NCBI GenBank assembly: GCA_036171275.1
Contig: JAVHQT010000027.1
Coordinates: 44,338-108,337, forward strand
Reading direction: 5' to 3'
DNA length: 64,000 nucleotides
DNA from: PALSA-1006 sp036171275
GTDB taxonomy: Bacteria; Pseudomonadota; Gammaproteobacteria; Burkholderiales; Gallionellaceae
The notes below the pieces were generated by a model. It was not told the origin of the DNA. It did not search any database and saw only the letters and a program-made list of their open reading frames with translations. How positions within the stretch are numbered: position 1 is the first letter of the stretch; each line of letters starts with the position of its first letter. The position numbers were made by a program, and so were the translations under genes. This document shows, piece by piece, positions 25,571-34,451 of this stretch.

Positions 25571-27247
25571 ATGTCTGCTGTCGTCAATTTCAAATTTCAT
25601 CTCGCCGAATTACTGACTCAATCTCTGCGCGAAGTTGCTCCCGAATACCGGCACACGCCTATTTTAATCGAACGCCCCAAGCAAGCGGCGCATGGCGATT
25701 ACGCGTGCAACTTGGCAATGCAATTGGCGAAACCATTACGCAAAGCACCCCGTGAGATTGCGCAAGCGTTAATTGCCGCGCTACCGGCTTCGGAATTTGT
25801 CGAAAAAGTAGCGTTAGCCGGCGGAGGATTTATCAATTTTTTCATCAGCTTACCGGCTAAACAGGCGGTCATTCCGGCGGTATTAAATGCAGCGCACCTG
25901 TATGGTCGCAGTCAAGTCGGCGGCGAGCAAAAAGTCGGGGTGGAATTTGTCTCCGCCAATCCAACTGGTCCGCTGCACGTCGGTCACGGACGCGGAGCAG
26001 CGGTGGGTGATTGTTTGTGTAATTTGCTCGATGCAGCCGGCTGGGCGGTCACGCGCGAGTTTTATTACAACGATGCCGGCGCACAAATCGACAATTTAAC
26101 GCTGTCGGTACAACTGCGCTGCAAAGGCATCACGCCAGACGACGCCGCATGGCCTGAGTCCGGGTATCGCGGCGATTACATTGCCGAGGTTGCTCATGCC
26201 TATCTGGCCAAAGAAACCATTGTCTCAGATGGCCAGAAAGTGACGGGCACAGGGGACGCGCAAGACTATGATTCTATTCGCGATTTCGCCGTGGCTTATT
26301 TACGCCGCGAGCAAGATTTAGATTTGCAGGCTTTTCAGGTGAAATTTGACGTGTACTCGCTCGAATCGGCGCTGTACACCGAAGGTAAAGTAGAAGAAAC
26401 CGTCAATAATTTAATCGCCAGCGGACACACCTATCAGCAAGAGGCGGCGTTGTGGTTGCGCTCCACCGATTTTGGTGACGACAAAGACCGCGTAATGCGC
26501 AAATCAGATGGCGGTTTTACCTATTTTGTTCCGGATGTGGCCTACCATTTAGATAAGTGGCGACGCGGTTTTGTGCGCGTCATTAACGAGCAAGGCGCAG
26601 ACCACCACAGCACCATCACGCGGGTGCGCGCCGGATTGCAAGCGCTCGATGCCGGCATTCCCATTGGCTGGCCTGAATATGTATTGCACCAAATGGTCAC
26701 CGTACTGAAGAATGGTGAAGAGGTCAAAATTTCTAAACGCGCCGGCAGTTATGTCACCTTGCGAGATTTAATTGACGAAGTGGGGTGCGATGCAACGCGC
26801 TATTTTCTCGCCGCCCGCCATCCCGACTCGCAATTAGTATTTGATATTGACTTGGCGAAATCGCAAAGCAACGACAATCCGGTCTATTACATTCAATATG
26901 CCCACGCCCGCATTTGCACGGTTTTGCAACAATGGGGCGGCACACAAATTCAGTTAGCTCGTGTCAACTTCAGCGCACTTGACAGCGAAGACGAGCGCCA
27001 GCTATTGCAGCAACTCATTGATTATCCAGCGCTCATTGAAACTGCTGCGGCAGAGTTATCGCCACACTTACTGGCTTTTTATTTAAAGGAACTGGCGGCT
27101 GATTTCCATCGTTACTATAACGGCACACGATTTTTGGTGGACGATGAAGGTCTTAAGCTCGCACGCTTGGCACTGATTTTGGCGGTAGCGCAAGTGCTTA
27201 AAAATGGACTGGCGTTATTGGGTGTCACAGCGCCGGAGAAAATGTAA
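25571..27247 (+). CDS. argS: Arginyl-tRNA synthetase
   Basis: This 558-residue class I synthetase charges tRNA-Arg. The start at 25571 (MSAVVNFKFHLAELL) follows AAGGTG; 22 upstream in-frame codons cover the promoter and are excluded. The HIGH-type signature is NPTGPLHVGHGRGAA and the KMSK-equivalent is KISKRAGSYVTL. The C-terminal DALR anticodon-binding domain includes YIQYAHARICTV. Its stop overlaps the next gene's ATG as TAATG. Confidence 0.97.
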   Translation: MSAVVNFKFHLAELLTQSLREVAPEYRHTPILIERPKQAAHGDYACNLAMQLAKPLRKAPREIAQALIAALPASEFVEKVALAGGGFINFFISLPAKQAVIPAVLNAAHLYGRSQVGGEQKVGVEFVSANPTGPLHVGHGRGAAVGDCLCNLLDAAGWAVTREFYYNDAGAQIDNLTLSVQLRCKGITPDDAAWPESGYRGDYIAEVAHAYLAKETIVSDGQKVTGTGDAQDYDSIRDFAVAYLRREQDLDLQAFQVKFDVYSLESALYTEGKVEETVNNLIASGHTYQQEAALWLRSTDFGDDKDRVMRKSDGGFTYFVPDVAYHLDKWRRGFVRVINEQGADHHSTITRVRAGLQALDAGIPIGWPEYVLHQMVTVLKNGEEVKISKRAGSYVTLRDLIDEVGCDATRYFLAARHPDSQLVFDIDLAKSQSNDNPVYYIQYAHARICTVLQQWGGTQIQLARVNFSALDSEDERQLLQQLIDYPALIETAAAELSPHLLAFYLKELAADFHRYYNGTRFLVDDEGLKLARLALILAVAQVLKNGLALLGVTAPEKM

Positions 27248-27897
27248 TGAAATCAAGAGCAAATTCGATGCGAGGCAACGCAAAAAGCAATCCAAGTGCG
27301 CGCGGCGGCTCCTTATTTGCCGGCATTTTATTGGGAATAATTTTAGGATTGATTGCCGCAGGCGTGGTTGCTTGGTATATTTTGAAAAATGGCTCGGCCT
27401 CCTTTGACGACAAATCCTCACATTCTGCGGCAAAGCCTATGCTTGAAGCCAAACCGATTCCGATTCTAGGCGCAAAACCGATTACACCCGCGCTGTCAGC
27501 GGTTGCTTCTAGCGTGCCGCCAGCTTCGGGGGTGCTTCAAGCTAAAAAAGAATATGAATTTTATCGCGTACTGACGGACAAACCAGAAGCCGTGTCGGCG
27601 CGAACAAAGCCGCCGGTGCTAGTGAAAGAAACACGCCCCGCTGCCGCCGCTCCTGACCACGCGCTATATTTTATTCAAGCAGGTTCTTTTCCCAACAAAG
27701 AAGAGGCGGAAAAGCTCAAAGCCAAGCTTAGTTTATTGGGTATGGAGGTCACCGTTTTTGCGGTGAGCATTCCCGATAAAGGCACGTTTCACCGTGTTCG
27801 AGTCGGTCCTTTTAAGGGAAGCATTGAAATGAACAGCGCGTTAACCTTATTAATACAAAATGGCATTAGCCAAGCAACACCGGTTAAAGCACAATAA
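27247..27897 (+). CDS. SPOR-domain membrane protein (FtsN-like)
   Basis: This 216-residue protein has a short basic cytoplasmic tail, one membrane helix (about 24-46), a low-complexity Pro/Ala/Lys linker (about 50-135) and a C-terminal SPOR domain (YFIQAGSFPNKEEAEKLKAK). SPOR domains bind denuded septal peptidoglycan, so a role in cell division or cell-wall sensing is likely. argS followed by an FtsN-like gene is a common gammaproteobacterial order. It is much shorter than E. coli FtsN, so I do not assign the symbol. Confidence 0.85.
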   Translation: MKSRANSMRGNAKSNPSARGGSLFAGILLGIILGLIAAGVVAWYILKNGSASFDDKSSHSAAKPMLEAKPIPILGAKPITPALSAVASSVPPASGVLQAKKEYEFYRVLTDKPEAVSARTKPPVLVKETRPAAAAPDHALYFIQAGSFPNKEEAEKLKAKLSLLGMEVTVFAVSIPDKGTFHRVRVGPFKGSIEMNSALTLLIQNGISQATPVKAQ

Positions 27898-27920
27898 CTT
27901 TTTATCAGGAGATTATGAAC

Positions 27921-28550
27921 ATGAAATTTCTAAAAGCAGGTTTGTTTAGCCTTTTCTTATTTTGTACGACAACTGCCTTTGCCGACATTCAGTTGGGACG
28001 TGATTATGAAAAACTCAGCCCCGCCCAAGCAACCCATTCCGGCACTAAAATCGAAGTGTTGGCGTTTTTCTTTTACGGCTGTTCGCATTGTTTTCATTTG
28101 CACGCCGAAATAAGCGCTTGGGAAAAAAAGCTGCCTAAGGATGTCAAACTAGAATACGTCCCCGTAACTTTCCAAGACTCGTGGGAAAGCATGGCGTTTA
28201 CTTTTTATGCTTTAGAGTCGCTCGGTCAAGGCAAACGACTGCACGATGAATTGTATAAGGCTTGGAATATCGACAATATTGACTTGAGGAATAAAGCGAA
28301 TGCGGTTGATTTTGTGACGCGGCGCGGGGTCAATCGCGCTCAATTTATCGCTGCTTATGACTCCTTTAGCGTCGGTAGCAAAGTCTCACGTGCCAATCAA
28401 ATGGTGCGCGATTATACGATTCGCGGCACGCCCACCTTGGTGATTGATGGGCAATATCTGATTACTGGACTGACCCCAAGCGACACAATTCGTGTCTTAA
28501 ATGAGCTATTAATTCAGATTCGCAAAGCACATGGAATTCGGAAAAACTAA
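27921..28550 (+). CDS. dsbA: Periplasmic thiol:disulfide interchange protein DsbA (CSHC active site)
   Basis: This 209-residue thioredoxin-fold oxidase introduces disulfides in the periplasm. The ATG at 27921 lies 9 bp after AGGAG; an ATG two codons earlier is only 3 bp from it. The signal peptide ends TTTAFA. The active site is FFFYGCSHCFHLH, so the dipeptide between the cysteines is Ser-His rather than the canonical Pro-His. The cis-proline loop is RGTPTLVIDG. The partner dsbB is not in the window. Confidence 0.9.
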   Translation: MKFLKAGLFSLFLFCTTTAFADIQLGRDYEKLSPAQATHSGTKIEVLAFFFYGCSHCFHLHAEISAWEKKLPKDVKLEYVPVTFQDSWESMAFTFYALESLGQGKRLHDELYKAWNIDNIDLRNKANAVDFVTRRGVNRAQFIAAYDSFSVGSKVSRANQMVRDYTIRGTPTLVIDGQYLITGLTPSDTIRVLNELLIQIRKAHGIRKN

Positions 28551-28572
28551 CCTTAACCTATCGGAGATAAAA

Positions 28573-28782
28573 ATGAACGCGGAACGCATTATTCGCATTG
28601 TAGCTGGCAGCTTTGTTTTACTTTCATTGGCACTGGGCGCAGAAGCTAGCCCTGTTTTTGTAAGCGCGTACTTTTTACTGTTTACCGCTTTTGTTGGCTT
28701 AAATTTATTGCAAAGTGGCTTCACCAAAATCTGCCCGTTAAATAGCATTTTGGCAAAACTCGGTATTAAAGGCAGTTGCTAA
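28573..28782 (+). CDS. Small DUF2892-type inner-membrane protein
   Basis: This 69-residue protein begins at 28573 after a CGGAGA ribosome site (MNAERIIRIVAGSFVLLSLA). It has two membrane helices separated by a short loop and ends in a Cys-containing tail, FTKICPLNSILAKLG and a terminal Cys. That resembles the membrane part of YgaP and other DUF2892 proteins, which are often linked to rhodanese or sulfur chemistry. A rhodanese gene lies two genes downstream. Exact function is unknown. Confidence 0.8.
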   Translation: MNAERIIRIVAGSFVLLSLALGAEASPVFVSAYFLLFTAFVGLNLLQSGFTKICPLNSILAKLGIKGSC

Positions 28783-28793
28783 ACCAACTACCC

Positions 28794-30560
28794 ATGCGTA
28801 ATTTCACAGCGGCCCACTTTAGCCTGATTTTAATCGGGTTAATGTGGGTTTTCCCTTTTGTAAACTTTCTTCACGCCTACCCGATAACCACCTTCTACCA
28901 AGAATGGAGTGCAGTCATCTTAGGCTTATGCGCCATGCCGTTTTTGCTGTCTCGCACCGCTTGGCAAGAACCCGAAATTCCGCGCATTGTGTTATTACCA
29001 ATCGGGCTATTATTTTTATTGATAGTGCAATATAGCTTAGGTTTAATTCCCAGTTTTGAACAAACGCTACTGTTTACGCTGTATTTTTTGTGGATCGCAC
29101 TGCTGATGATGCTCGGACAACGGCTAAAGCGTGAGCTCGGTCTACCGCTACTGACGCAGGTTTTAGCGATTTTCCTCCTCGTCGGCACAGAACTTAACGC
29201 AGTCGCCGCTTTGCAACAACACTACGGCTGGCACTCATTTCTAGCCTCTTTCGTCACCGCAAAGGTCAGCGTCGCCGTGTATGGCAACATTGCGCAGCCC
29301 AATCATTTTGCCGATTATTTAACCTTAGGCTTGCTGTCGATTGGCTTGTTATTTGCACGCGGCATTTTGTCGCGACTGGCGACGATTGCTTTAGTTTTGC
29401 CGCTGTTGTTTGTCATGGTACTCAGCGGTTCACGCAGCGCATGGCTGTATTTACTGTTTATCCTTTTCGCCTCCTATTTCGCATATAGACGTAACCCATT
29501 GTTTATATTGGTTTTTAAATATGCAGCCTTGCTACTGCTTGGCTTTGCCGCCATGCACTGGGTCGTCCAACTGCCTTGGTTTATTGGCAATACCGGATCG
29601 GTGACAACCGTCGAGCGAATGTTCGCTGAAGGCGGAAGCGGCGCGATTCGATTGTATTTATGGCATGAAGCTGCGCTGATTTTTAGCCAGTTCCCGTGGC
29701 TAGGTGCAGGCTTTGGTCAATATGCTTGGCAACACTTTCAATGGGGTGCGACGCTACAAGACATCAGAATTTCTGGGCTTTACAACAATGCGCACAATGT
29801 TGTCATGCAGCTTGCAGCCGAAACCGGCATCCTAGGCTTAAGCATTTTTTTTATTAGCCTTGCGCTGTGGTTACGGCAAATTCGGCACATCACGTTTAGC
29901 CTTGAGCACGCCTGGGCGTATTGGGTTTTGGCGGTGATTGGCATTCATAGCTTACTGGAATATCCCTTGTGGTATGCCTACTTTATTGGCATTGTCGCCT
30001 TTCTATTGGGCGTATTAGATAACCAAAGTTATGAGCTGACGCTGAAAAAACCAGGACGGTTCGCAGTGGCCATGATTCTCGCGCTCGGCGTTTTGGCCTC
30101 CTTGCAACTGTATCAAGGCTATCGCAAATTGGAAATTGCGCTCAGCGTCAAACCCCTTGCGCCGGACGATCACAGCGTTGGTGCGCGGCAACGCACCCAC
30201 CTAGCGGATGTTTACAATTACGCCTTACTGCGCCCGTTTGCCGAATTATTTATGAGCGGCATGATTGAAGTTGATGCAACGAACCTCGCGCAAAAGCTGA
30301 TTTTGAATGAACGCAATTTGCGTTACATTCCAATAGCCTCCGTCGCCTATCGGCAAGCCTGGTTATTGGCGCTGGACAATCGTCTGCCGCAAGCCCAACT
30401 ACAGTATGCGCAAGCACTCTGGTCTTATCCGACTGATGCGCAGACCGCAGTCAACGAGTTAAAACAATTTGCGCTGAAAGACCCAGCGCACTTTGCTGCT
30501 CTGTTAGAATTCGCCACCCAAAAAAACGAGGAGTATCAACGTGCAATTCATGCAAGATAA
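28794..30560 (+). CDS. PglL/Wzy-family O-oligosaccharyltransferase or O-antigen ligase
   Basis: This 588-residue inner-membrane protein has about 11-12 membrane segments. The N-terminal part has a PglL_A-like element with conserved PFVNFLHAYPITTFYQEW. The large periplasmic loop of the Wzy_C domain follows the GSRSAWLYLL motif and includes AHNVVMQLAAETGILG, where a conserved His is expected to be essential. The C-terminal 130 residues form a soluble helical domain. Members transfer lipid-linked glycans to pilin or to lipid A. No pilin, flippase or glycosyltransferase genes are nearby. Confidence 0.8.
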   Translation: MRNFTAAHFSLILIGLMWVFPFVNFLHAYPITTFYQEWSAVILGLCAMPFLLSRTAWQEPEIPRIVLLPIGLLFLLIVQYSLGLIPSFEQTLLFTLYFLWIALLMMLGQRLKRELGLPLLTQVLAIFLLVGTELNAVAALQQHYGWHSFLASFVTAKVSVAVYGNIAQPNHFADYLTLGLLSIGLLFARGILSRLATIALVLPLLFVMVLSGSRSAWLYLLFILFASYFAYRRNPLFILVFKYAALLLLGFAAMHWVVQLPWFIGNTGSVTTVERMFAEGGSGAIRLYLWHEAALIFSQFPWLGAGFGQYAWQHFQWGATLQDIRISGLYNNAHNVVMQLAAETGILGLSIFFISLALWLRQIRHITFSLEHAWAYWVLAVIGIHSLLEYPLWYAYFIGIVAFLLGVLDNQSYELTLKKPGRFAVAMILALGVLASLQLYQGYRKLEIALSVKPLAPDDHSVGARQRTHLADVYNYALLRPFAELFMSGMIEVDATNLAQKLILNERNLRYIPIASVAYRQAWLLALDNRLPQAQLQYAQALWSYPTDAQTAVNELKQFALKDPAHFAALLEFATQKNEEYQRAIHAR

Positions 30561-30951
30561 TTTAATCATGGTGCTGATATTTTTGACCAGCGGGCTAATG
30601 CTGCTTTGGTCCATGTTTGGCAACAAAATGCGCGGCATCAAAGAAATTGATACCGCTTCCGCCGTGCAACTCATTAACCGCCAAAACGCCGTCATTCTGG
30701 ATGTGCGTGAACCCAACGAATTCGCTGAAGGACATTTGCTCAATGCCAAATTGATACCCTTAAAAAAGCTGGCTGAACGTGTCGGCGAACTCGAAAAATA
30801 TCGCAACAAGCCGATTTTGGTGGTTTGCCGCAGCGGACAACGCGCGGGCACTGGCACTAGTTTTCTAAATAAAGCCGGTTTTACCCAAACCTATAGTTTG
30901 TCCGGCGGCATCATAGCGTGGCAAAAAGCCAACTTGCCGCTGGAAAAATAA
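30541..30951 (+). CDS. Membrane-anchored rhodanese-domain protein
   Basis: This 136-residue protein has an N-terminal membrane helix (about 5-22) and a single rhodanese domain with active-site loop CRSGQRAG. The GTG start at 30541 lies 7 bp after GAGGAG and overlaps the end of the preceding gene by 20 bp; an ATG three codons later is possible. Rhodanese domains transfer sulfane sulfur. The order rhodanese-grxC-secB-gpsA is a conserved gammaproteobacterial block (YibN type). Confidence 0.9.
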   Translation: MQFMQDNLIMVLIFLTSGLMLLWSMFGNKMRGIKEIDTASAVQLINRQNAVILDVREPNEFAEGHLLNAKLIPLKKLAERVGELEKYRNKPILVVCRSGQRAGTGTSFLNKAGFTQTYSLSGGIIAWQKANLPLEK

Positions 30952-30952
30952 T

Positions 30953-31210
30953 ATGAAGAAAGTCTTAATGTATTGCACTGCAGTCTGCCCTTATTGCGTG
31001 AACGCAGAACGCTTGTTAAACGGCAAAGGCATCACTGATATTGAAAAAATTCGTATCGATTTGCATCCAGAACGCGGCGCAGAAATGATTGAGCGTACCG
31101 GTCGCCGCACCGTTCCGCAAATCTACATTGGCGATCGGCATATTGGTGGCTTCGATGATATGGCAGCGCTTGATCGTGCTGGCGAATTAAATAAATTGCT
31201 AACTACTTGA
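30953..31210 (+). CDS. grxC: Glutaredoxin 3
   Basis: This 85-residue glutathione-dependent dithiol oxidoreductase has active site CPYC at residues 12-15, the TVPQIYIGD cis-proline motif and the IGGFDD glutathione-binding motif. It starts 1 bp after the rhodanese stop. The stop codon TGA lies inside a copy of the dispersed repeat. Confidence 0.96.
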   Translation: MKKVLMYCTAVCPYCVNAERLLNGKGITDIEKIRIDLHPERGAEMIERTGRRTVPQIYIGDRHIGGFDDMAALDRAGELNKLLTT

Positions 31211-31227
31211 TTATAAAGGATATTTTA
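31199..31227 (+). repeat. 29-bp dispersed repeat, copy 8 (grxC stop / secB ribosome site)
   Basis: Core TAACTACTTGATTATAAAGG (17 of 20). It contains the grxC stop TGA and supplies the AAAGGA ribosome site of secB, whose ATG begins at its last base. The opposite strand reads AATCAAGTAGTTA, an exact IHF-consensus fit. Confidence 0.7.
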
Positions 31228-31694
31228 TGAATGATGTCACCACTTCCAACCCAGAGCAACCTGTGTTTAACATTGAAAAACTCTATGTAAAAGACCTGTC
31301 ACTCGAAATTCCCCACGCGCCCGCCATTTTCTTGGTACGCGAGAATCCGCAAATTGATTTACAACTCAACACTCAAGCAGCAACGATAGAAGACGGCGTT
31401 TATGAAGTGACCGTCACCGTCACCGTCACTGCAAAACTCCCTGAGAAAAATCAAGTCATGTTTTTAGTTGAAGCCAAGCAAGCCGGCATTTTTCAGTTGC
31501 GTAACCTTCCGACGGCAGAAATGGAAACCGTGCTTGGCATTGCGTGTCCGAATATTCTTTATCCTTACCTGCGCGAAGTGGTTTCTGACCTTGTTGTTCG
31601 TGCCGGATTTGCTCCCGTTATTTTGAGCCCCATCAACTTTGAGGCCTTGTACACGCAACAAAAACATCAGCAGGCGCCCGAAGTCACCCACTAA
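31227..31694 (+). CDS. secB: Protein-export chaperone SecB
   Basis: This 155-residue cytoplasmic chaperone forms tetramers that keep preproteins unfolded and deliver them to SecA. FNIEKLYVKDLSLEIPHAP near the N-terminus and FLVEAKQAGIFQL are family signatures, as is NILYPYLREVVSDLVVRAGF with FAPVILSPINFEALY. Ribosome site AAAGGA lies within the repeat. Its place between grxC and gpsA is conserved. Confidence 0.97.
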   Translation: MNDVTTSNPEQPVFNIEKLYVKDLSLEIPHAPAIFLVRENPQIDLQLNTQAATIEDGVYEVTVTVTVTAKLPEKNQVMFLVEAKQAGIFQLRNLPTAEMETVLGIACPNILYPYLREVVSDLVVRAGFAPVILSPINFEALYTQQKHQQAPEVTH

Positions 31695-31790
31695 TTCAGC
31701 GAACCACAATCGCTTTCAGCCGACGAGAACCGCCTATTTTTACAGCACAAATCCGTGCTTTCCAGTTTCCTGTTTAGCCAAAATGCTATA

Positions 31791-31819
31791 TAAGCTCATG
31801 ATTATTAAGGATTATTTAA
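31791..31819 (+). repeat. 29-bp dispersed repeat, copy 9 (start region of SH3 protein gene)
   Basis: TAAGCTCATGATTATTAAGG with an A/T-rich tail, ATGATT subtype. The ATG in it is in frame with the downstream SH3-domain gene and may be its start codon. Confidence 0.55.
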
Positions 31820-32310
31820 ATTTTAACTCACCACAGAACATCCTCAAGCTGCGCCCTCGCTGCGCTGCAACACGCCGTGCGGTTTATGGACTGCTTTTCT
31901 TAAGCGGGTTGTTGAGCCACGCCGCGCACGCCTTTGAATTTATTTCTTTAGACAAACCGGCTATTTTGTACGACGCCCCCTCGCAAATGGCCAAAAAACG
32001 GTTCGTTGGCACGCGTTACTTACCTTTAGAGCAAATCGTCAGTGTCGATGGCTGGAGCAAAGTGAGAGATAGCAGCGGCGCGCTGTTTTGGGTTGAAAAA
32101 AATGCCGTGACTGCGCAACGCTTTGTACTAATTACGGTGCCTTTTGCAACCATTCGAAGTGCTGCGGACAGCACTGCGCCTATCGTCTTTTATGCGCAAC
32201 AAAATGTTGCCTTGGCGCGCCTAGAAGCCACCGGAACCGGCTGGGTAAAAATCAAACATTTAGACGGCGCAACGGGTTATGTCAACATCACAGAAGTGTG
32301 GGGCGAATAA
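31798..32310 (+). CDS. Periplasmic SH3-domain protein
   Basis: This protein of about 170 residues has a hydrophobic segment GLLFLSGLLSHAAHA that looks like a signal peptide. Two bacterial SH3-like repeats follow: DAPSQMAKKRFVGTRYLP...GWSKVRDSSGALFWVEK and TIRSAADSTAPIVFYAQQ...GWVKIKHLDGATGYVNI. Such domains bind cell-wall or protein ligands. The start is uncertain. The ATG at 31798 lies inside a repeat copy, an ATG at 31783 is also in frame, and no strong ribosome site is seen. The stop overlaps gpsA by one base. Confidence 0.75.
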   Translation: MIIKDYLNFNSPQNILKLRPRCAATRRAVYGLLFLSGLLSHAAHAFEFISLDKPAILYDAPSQMAKKRFVGTRYLPLEQIVSVDGWSKVRDSSGALFWVEKNAVTAQRFVLITVPFATIRSAADSTAPIVFYAQQNVALARLEATGTGWVKIKHLDGATGYVNITEVWGE

Positions 32311-33299
32311 TGAACATCTCCGTGTTAGGCGCAGGTGCGTGGGGAACGGCGCTGGCAATCAGCCTCGCTACTCAGCATCGCGTTCTGCTCTGGGCGCGCG
32401 ACAGCGTGCAAGTGCAAGCGATGCAAGACAGCCATCGCAACCAGCGCTATTTGCCGGATCTACCCCTTCCCGATAATTTACAGCTCACGGCATCGCTCGA
32501 ACAGGCGCTGAATCAAGCGCAGCTGTTAATTGTTGCCGTGCCCGTTTCCTCCTTTCGCGCCTGCTTGCAATCCGTTGCCACCCACTCAAAACCGGTTCCA
32601 GTGATCTGGTTGTGCAAAGGATTTGAGGCAGAAACCTCGGCATTGCCGCACCAAATAGCCGCCGACGTTTTGCCGCCGTCATTTCCACGCGCCACTTTAT
32701 CCGGCCCCAGTTTCGCACAGGAAGTCGCGCAAAATCTGCCCACCGCATTGACGCTCGCCTCGACTGACTTAAGTTTTGCCCAACAAACTGCCCACACCTT
32801 ACACCATTCGCGCTTGCGCATTTATTCCAGTGCCGATTTAGTCGGCGTGGAAGTTGGTGGCGCAGTCAAAAATGTGTTGGCGATTGCCTCTGGCATCAGC
32901 GATGGTTTAAAGCTAGGATTGAATGCCCGCGCCGCCTTACTCACCCGAGGCTTAGCAGAAATGGCTAGGCTAGGACAAAAGCTCGGCGGACAGGCTGCCA
33001 CACTGGGCGGTTTATCGGGCGCAGGGGATTTAATTTTGACTTGTACCGGTGACTTATCGCGAAACCGGCAAGTCGGAATGTTGCTAGCCAATGGCAAAAC
33101 CTTGCCCGCCATTCTGCGTGAACTGGGGCACGTTGCCGAAGGCGTTTACACCGCACGCGAAGTATTTAAACTGTCCCAAAAACTGGCGGTTAGTATGCCA
33201 ATTTGCCACGCCGTTTATCAAATTTTATATGAAGGGCTGCCGGCTGCAATCGCCGCCGAAAGCCTACTAAATCGCATCCCTAGCGACGAATTACGCTAG
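32310..33299 (+). CDS. gpsA: Glycerol-3-phosphate dehydrogenase [NAD(P)+]
   Basis: This 329-residue enzyme reduces dihydroxyacetone phosphate to glycerol-3-phosphate for phospholipid synthesis. The start at 32310 overlaps the preceding stop as TAATG. The N-terminal nucleotide-binding motif is ISVLGAGAWGTALA. GPSFAQEVA and GVEVGGAVKNVLAIASGISDG, containing the catalytic Lys, are diagnostic. The GLSGAGDLILTCTGDLSRNRQVG segment is also intact. Confidence 0.97.
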   Translation: MNISVLGAGAWGTALAISLATQHRVLLWARDSVQVQAMQDSHRNQRYLPDLPLPDNLQLTASLEQALNQAQLLIVAVPVSSFRACLQSVATHSKPVPVIWLCKGFEAETSALPHQIAADVLPPSFPRATLSGPSFAQEVAQNLPTALTLASTDLSFAQQTAHTLHHSRLRIYSSADLVGVEVGGAVKNVLAIASGISDGLKLGLNARAALLTRGLAEMARLGQKLGGQAATLGGLSGAGDLILTCTGDLSRNRQVGMLLANGKTLPAILRELGHVAEGVYTAREVFKLSQKLAVSMPICHAVYQILYEGLPAAIAAESLLNRIPSDELR

Positions 33300-33535
33300 A
33301 GGATGCGCTGTTCGTGCATTCAAGTTACCTATTTGCGTTTCAGCTTAGCGTGTTGATTCCGTTTGCTAAAATCGGAGCAGGCAAGCACTTTCACGCCTAA
33401 AAACAGCGCGAGTACTTGATTGTCCGCTGGGCTAGTTACTAAAATGCCTGGCTGCAGAAATCGGCATCCCCAATCATTAAAAGTAAGTCGTGTATTTTGA
33501 ATTGTGCCAATCAAGAATAATCCAAGACTTAACGT

Positions 33536-33563
33536 CACCCTTCGACACGTGAAGCGCGAACGG
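33536..33563. repeat. Decayed REP-like fragment in the gpsA-epimerase gap
   Basis: CACCCTTCGACA followed 8 bp later by GCGAACGG resembles the right half of the element at 48318-48422 with its middle missing. It lies in the 285-bp gap 33300-33584, which holds no gene that I can support. Confidence 0.35.
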
Positions 33564-33584
33564 TTGATTTAAACTGTTATCGAC

Positions 33585-34451
33585 CTAAGAGAATTGCTCT
33601 GCAAGAAAATCAGCGATGGTGGGGTAGCGCAATTGATAGTTCAATTCGGTGCATAACCGATGGTTGTTCAGACGTCTCGATTCATTCATAAATGACCACA
33701 TCATGGGCGAGACCGCTTGCGCAACTTCGCTGCGTGGCAAGCGAGTCGGGTGCGGCAAATGATAGGCATCGGCAATTTGATCAAAATAGTCACCCATTTT
33801 TTGTTCGTCATTATCGCTGGCGTGATAAATCCGGTTAGGCTGCCCGCGCCGAAATGTTGCCCACACAATGCTAGCCAAATCATCGGCATGAATGTGGTTG
33901 GTGTAGCTGTCTTGTGTTGATATAAGCGCCGGACTGCCCGCCTGAAGACGGTCGAGCGGCAGGCGATCGGCGCTGAAGATTCCCGGAACGCGCAAAATTT
34001 GCACCTGAATATGTTGGCGAATAGCCCAATCTCGAATGCTTTGTTCTGCATCTACCCTGCGCTTGGCGCGAGCCGATTGCGGATTAACCGGTGTGGTTTC
34101 ATGAACAATTGCACCCGCGCAATCGCCGTAAACGCCGCTGGTGCTAATATAAATTAACCGTTTCGGTAAGCGTTTTAGCGACAGCGTCGCCAGCAAATGA
34201 CGGGTACGCTGGTCTTGCTCGCCCGAAGCTGAGGGCGGCGCAAAGTGCAACACAGTGTCGGCGAGTCCGGCGATTTTGTGCAGTGAACGAGGCTGATCCA
34301 AATCACCGAAAATGGGCCGAATCCCTGCCAAACGCAAGTCTTGGCGATGCGCTTCGTTGCGGATTAGCCCGAAAAATTGGTAGCGTTTAGCGTGTAACTT
34401 TGCCACGCGCAACGCAATATCGCCGCAGCCAATGATGAGAATTTTTTTCAT
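33585..34451 (-). CDS. NAD-dependent epimerase/dehydratase-like protein (YeeZ type)
   Basis: This 288-residue atypical extended short-chain dehydrogenase-fold protein has a nucleotide-binding start KILIIGCGDIALRVAK. LIYISTSGVYGD holds the conserved Ser-Thr-Ser and Tyr region, and RAKRRVDAEQ is typical of YeeZ-like proteins. The usual YxxxK catalytic pair is not cleanly present, as in YeeZ relatives. The substrate is unknown. It is convergent with gpsA and divergent from the ferredoxin-type reductase. Confidence 0.8.
   Translation of the reverse strand: MKKILIIGCGDIALRVAKLHAKRYQFFGLIRNEAHRQDLRLAGIRPIFGDLDQPRSLHKIAGLADTVLHFAPPSASGEQDQRTRHLLATLSLKRLPKRLIYISTSGVYGDCAGAIVHETTPVNPQSARAKRRVDAEQSIRDWAIRQHIQVQILRVPGIFSADRLPLDRLQAGSPALISTQDSYTNHIHADDLASIVWATFRRGQPNRIYHASDNDEQKMGDYFDQIADAYHLPHPTRLPRSEVAQAVSPMMWSFMNESRRLNNHRLCTELNYQLRYPTIADFLAEQFS

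Noticed and set aside
33329..33538. 69-codon open frame on the minus strand in the gpsA-epimerase gap
   Set aside because: No ribosome site, no recognisable motif, and a composition like that of non-coding DNA.
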